From: UBA3222 sp002363035
GTDB lineage: Bacteria; Verrucomicrobiota; Verrucomicrobiia; Opitutales; UBA9783
Length of the DNA stretch: 6,440 nucleotides
Direction: 5' to 3'
Assembly (NCBI GenBank): GCA_946646575.1
Contig: CAMPCR010000046.1
Span: forward strand, 1 to 6,440
The notes below the pieces were generated by a model. That model was not told where the DNA came from. It saw only the letters and a list, made by a program, of their open reading frames with translations, and searched no databases. The number at the start of each line of letters is the position of its first letter. The stretch's first letter is position 1. Below, one piece after another: positions 6,377-6,440 of the stretch. The position numbers and the translations under genes are program-made.

Positions 6377-6440
6377 TGCAAAGGAAAATTTTTCTTTTTC
6401 GTCTGCCGTCCGAAGTGAAAAACGTTTTCCGTATGTGAAA

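Overview
The window carries five protein genes in three blocks. Block 1, on the minus strand (about 1-2185), holds three consecutive inner-membrane export-apparatus genes of a non-flagellar type III secretion system (injectisome), in transcription order sctS, sctT, sctU; sctU runs off the left edge. Block 2, on the plus strand (2287-4570), holds a radical SAM enzyme with a Cys-rich C-terminal region, followed by dnaN, the DNA polymerase III beta clamp, which ends in a good intrinsic terminator. Block 3, on the minus strand (4739-6376), is one long gene of unrecognised family. Its product has a hydrophobic, probably exported N-terminus, four 12-residue tandem repeats, and a HTHP motif that could mark a divergent JAB/JAMM-type metal site.

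The organism is a Gram-negative-type bacterium, inferred from the injectisome genes. Nothing here fixes the phylum. Injectisome genes, weak or absent Shine-Dalgarno sequences and a chromosome near 50-55% GC would suit the PVC group (Lentisphaerota, Verrucomicrobiota, Chlamydiota), but this is a guess. Hand counts on single 60-base lines give about 55-58% GC in sctT and dnaN, about 38-40% in the radical SAM gene and about 35-42% in the 545-codon gene. dnaN is therefore a core-composition gene between two AT-richer genes that look acquired or fast evolving.

sctS, sctT and sctU form one operon: sctS and sctT overlap by ATGA, and an 83-base gap precedes sctU. SctR, which assembles with SctS and SctT into the export gate and is commonly encoded just upstream of sctS, is not here; a divergent, AT-rich radical SAM gene occupies that position. 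The roughly 100-base divergent spacer has -10-like hexamers on both strands very close to the start codons. No sequence evidence ties the radical SAM enzyme or the 545-residue protein to the secretion system; adjacency is all that can be seen.
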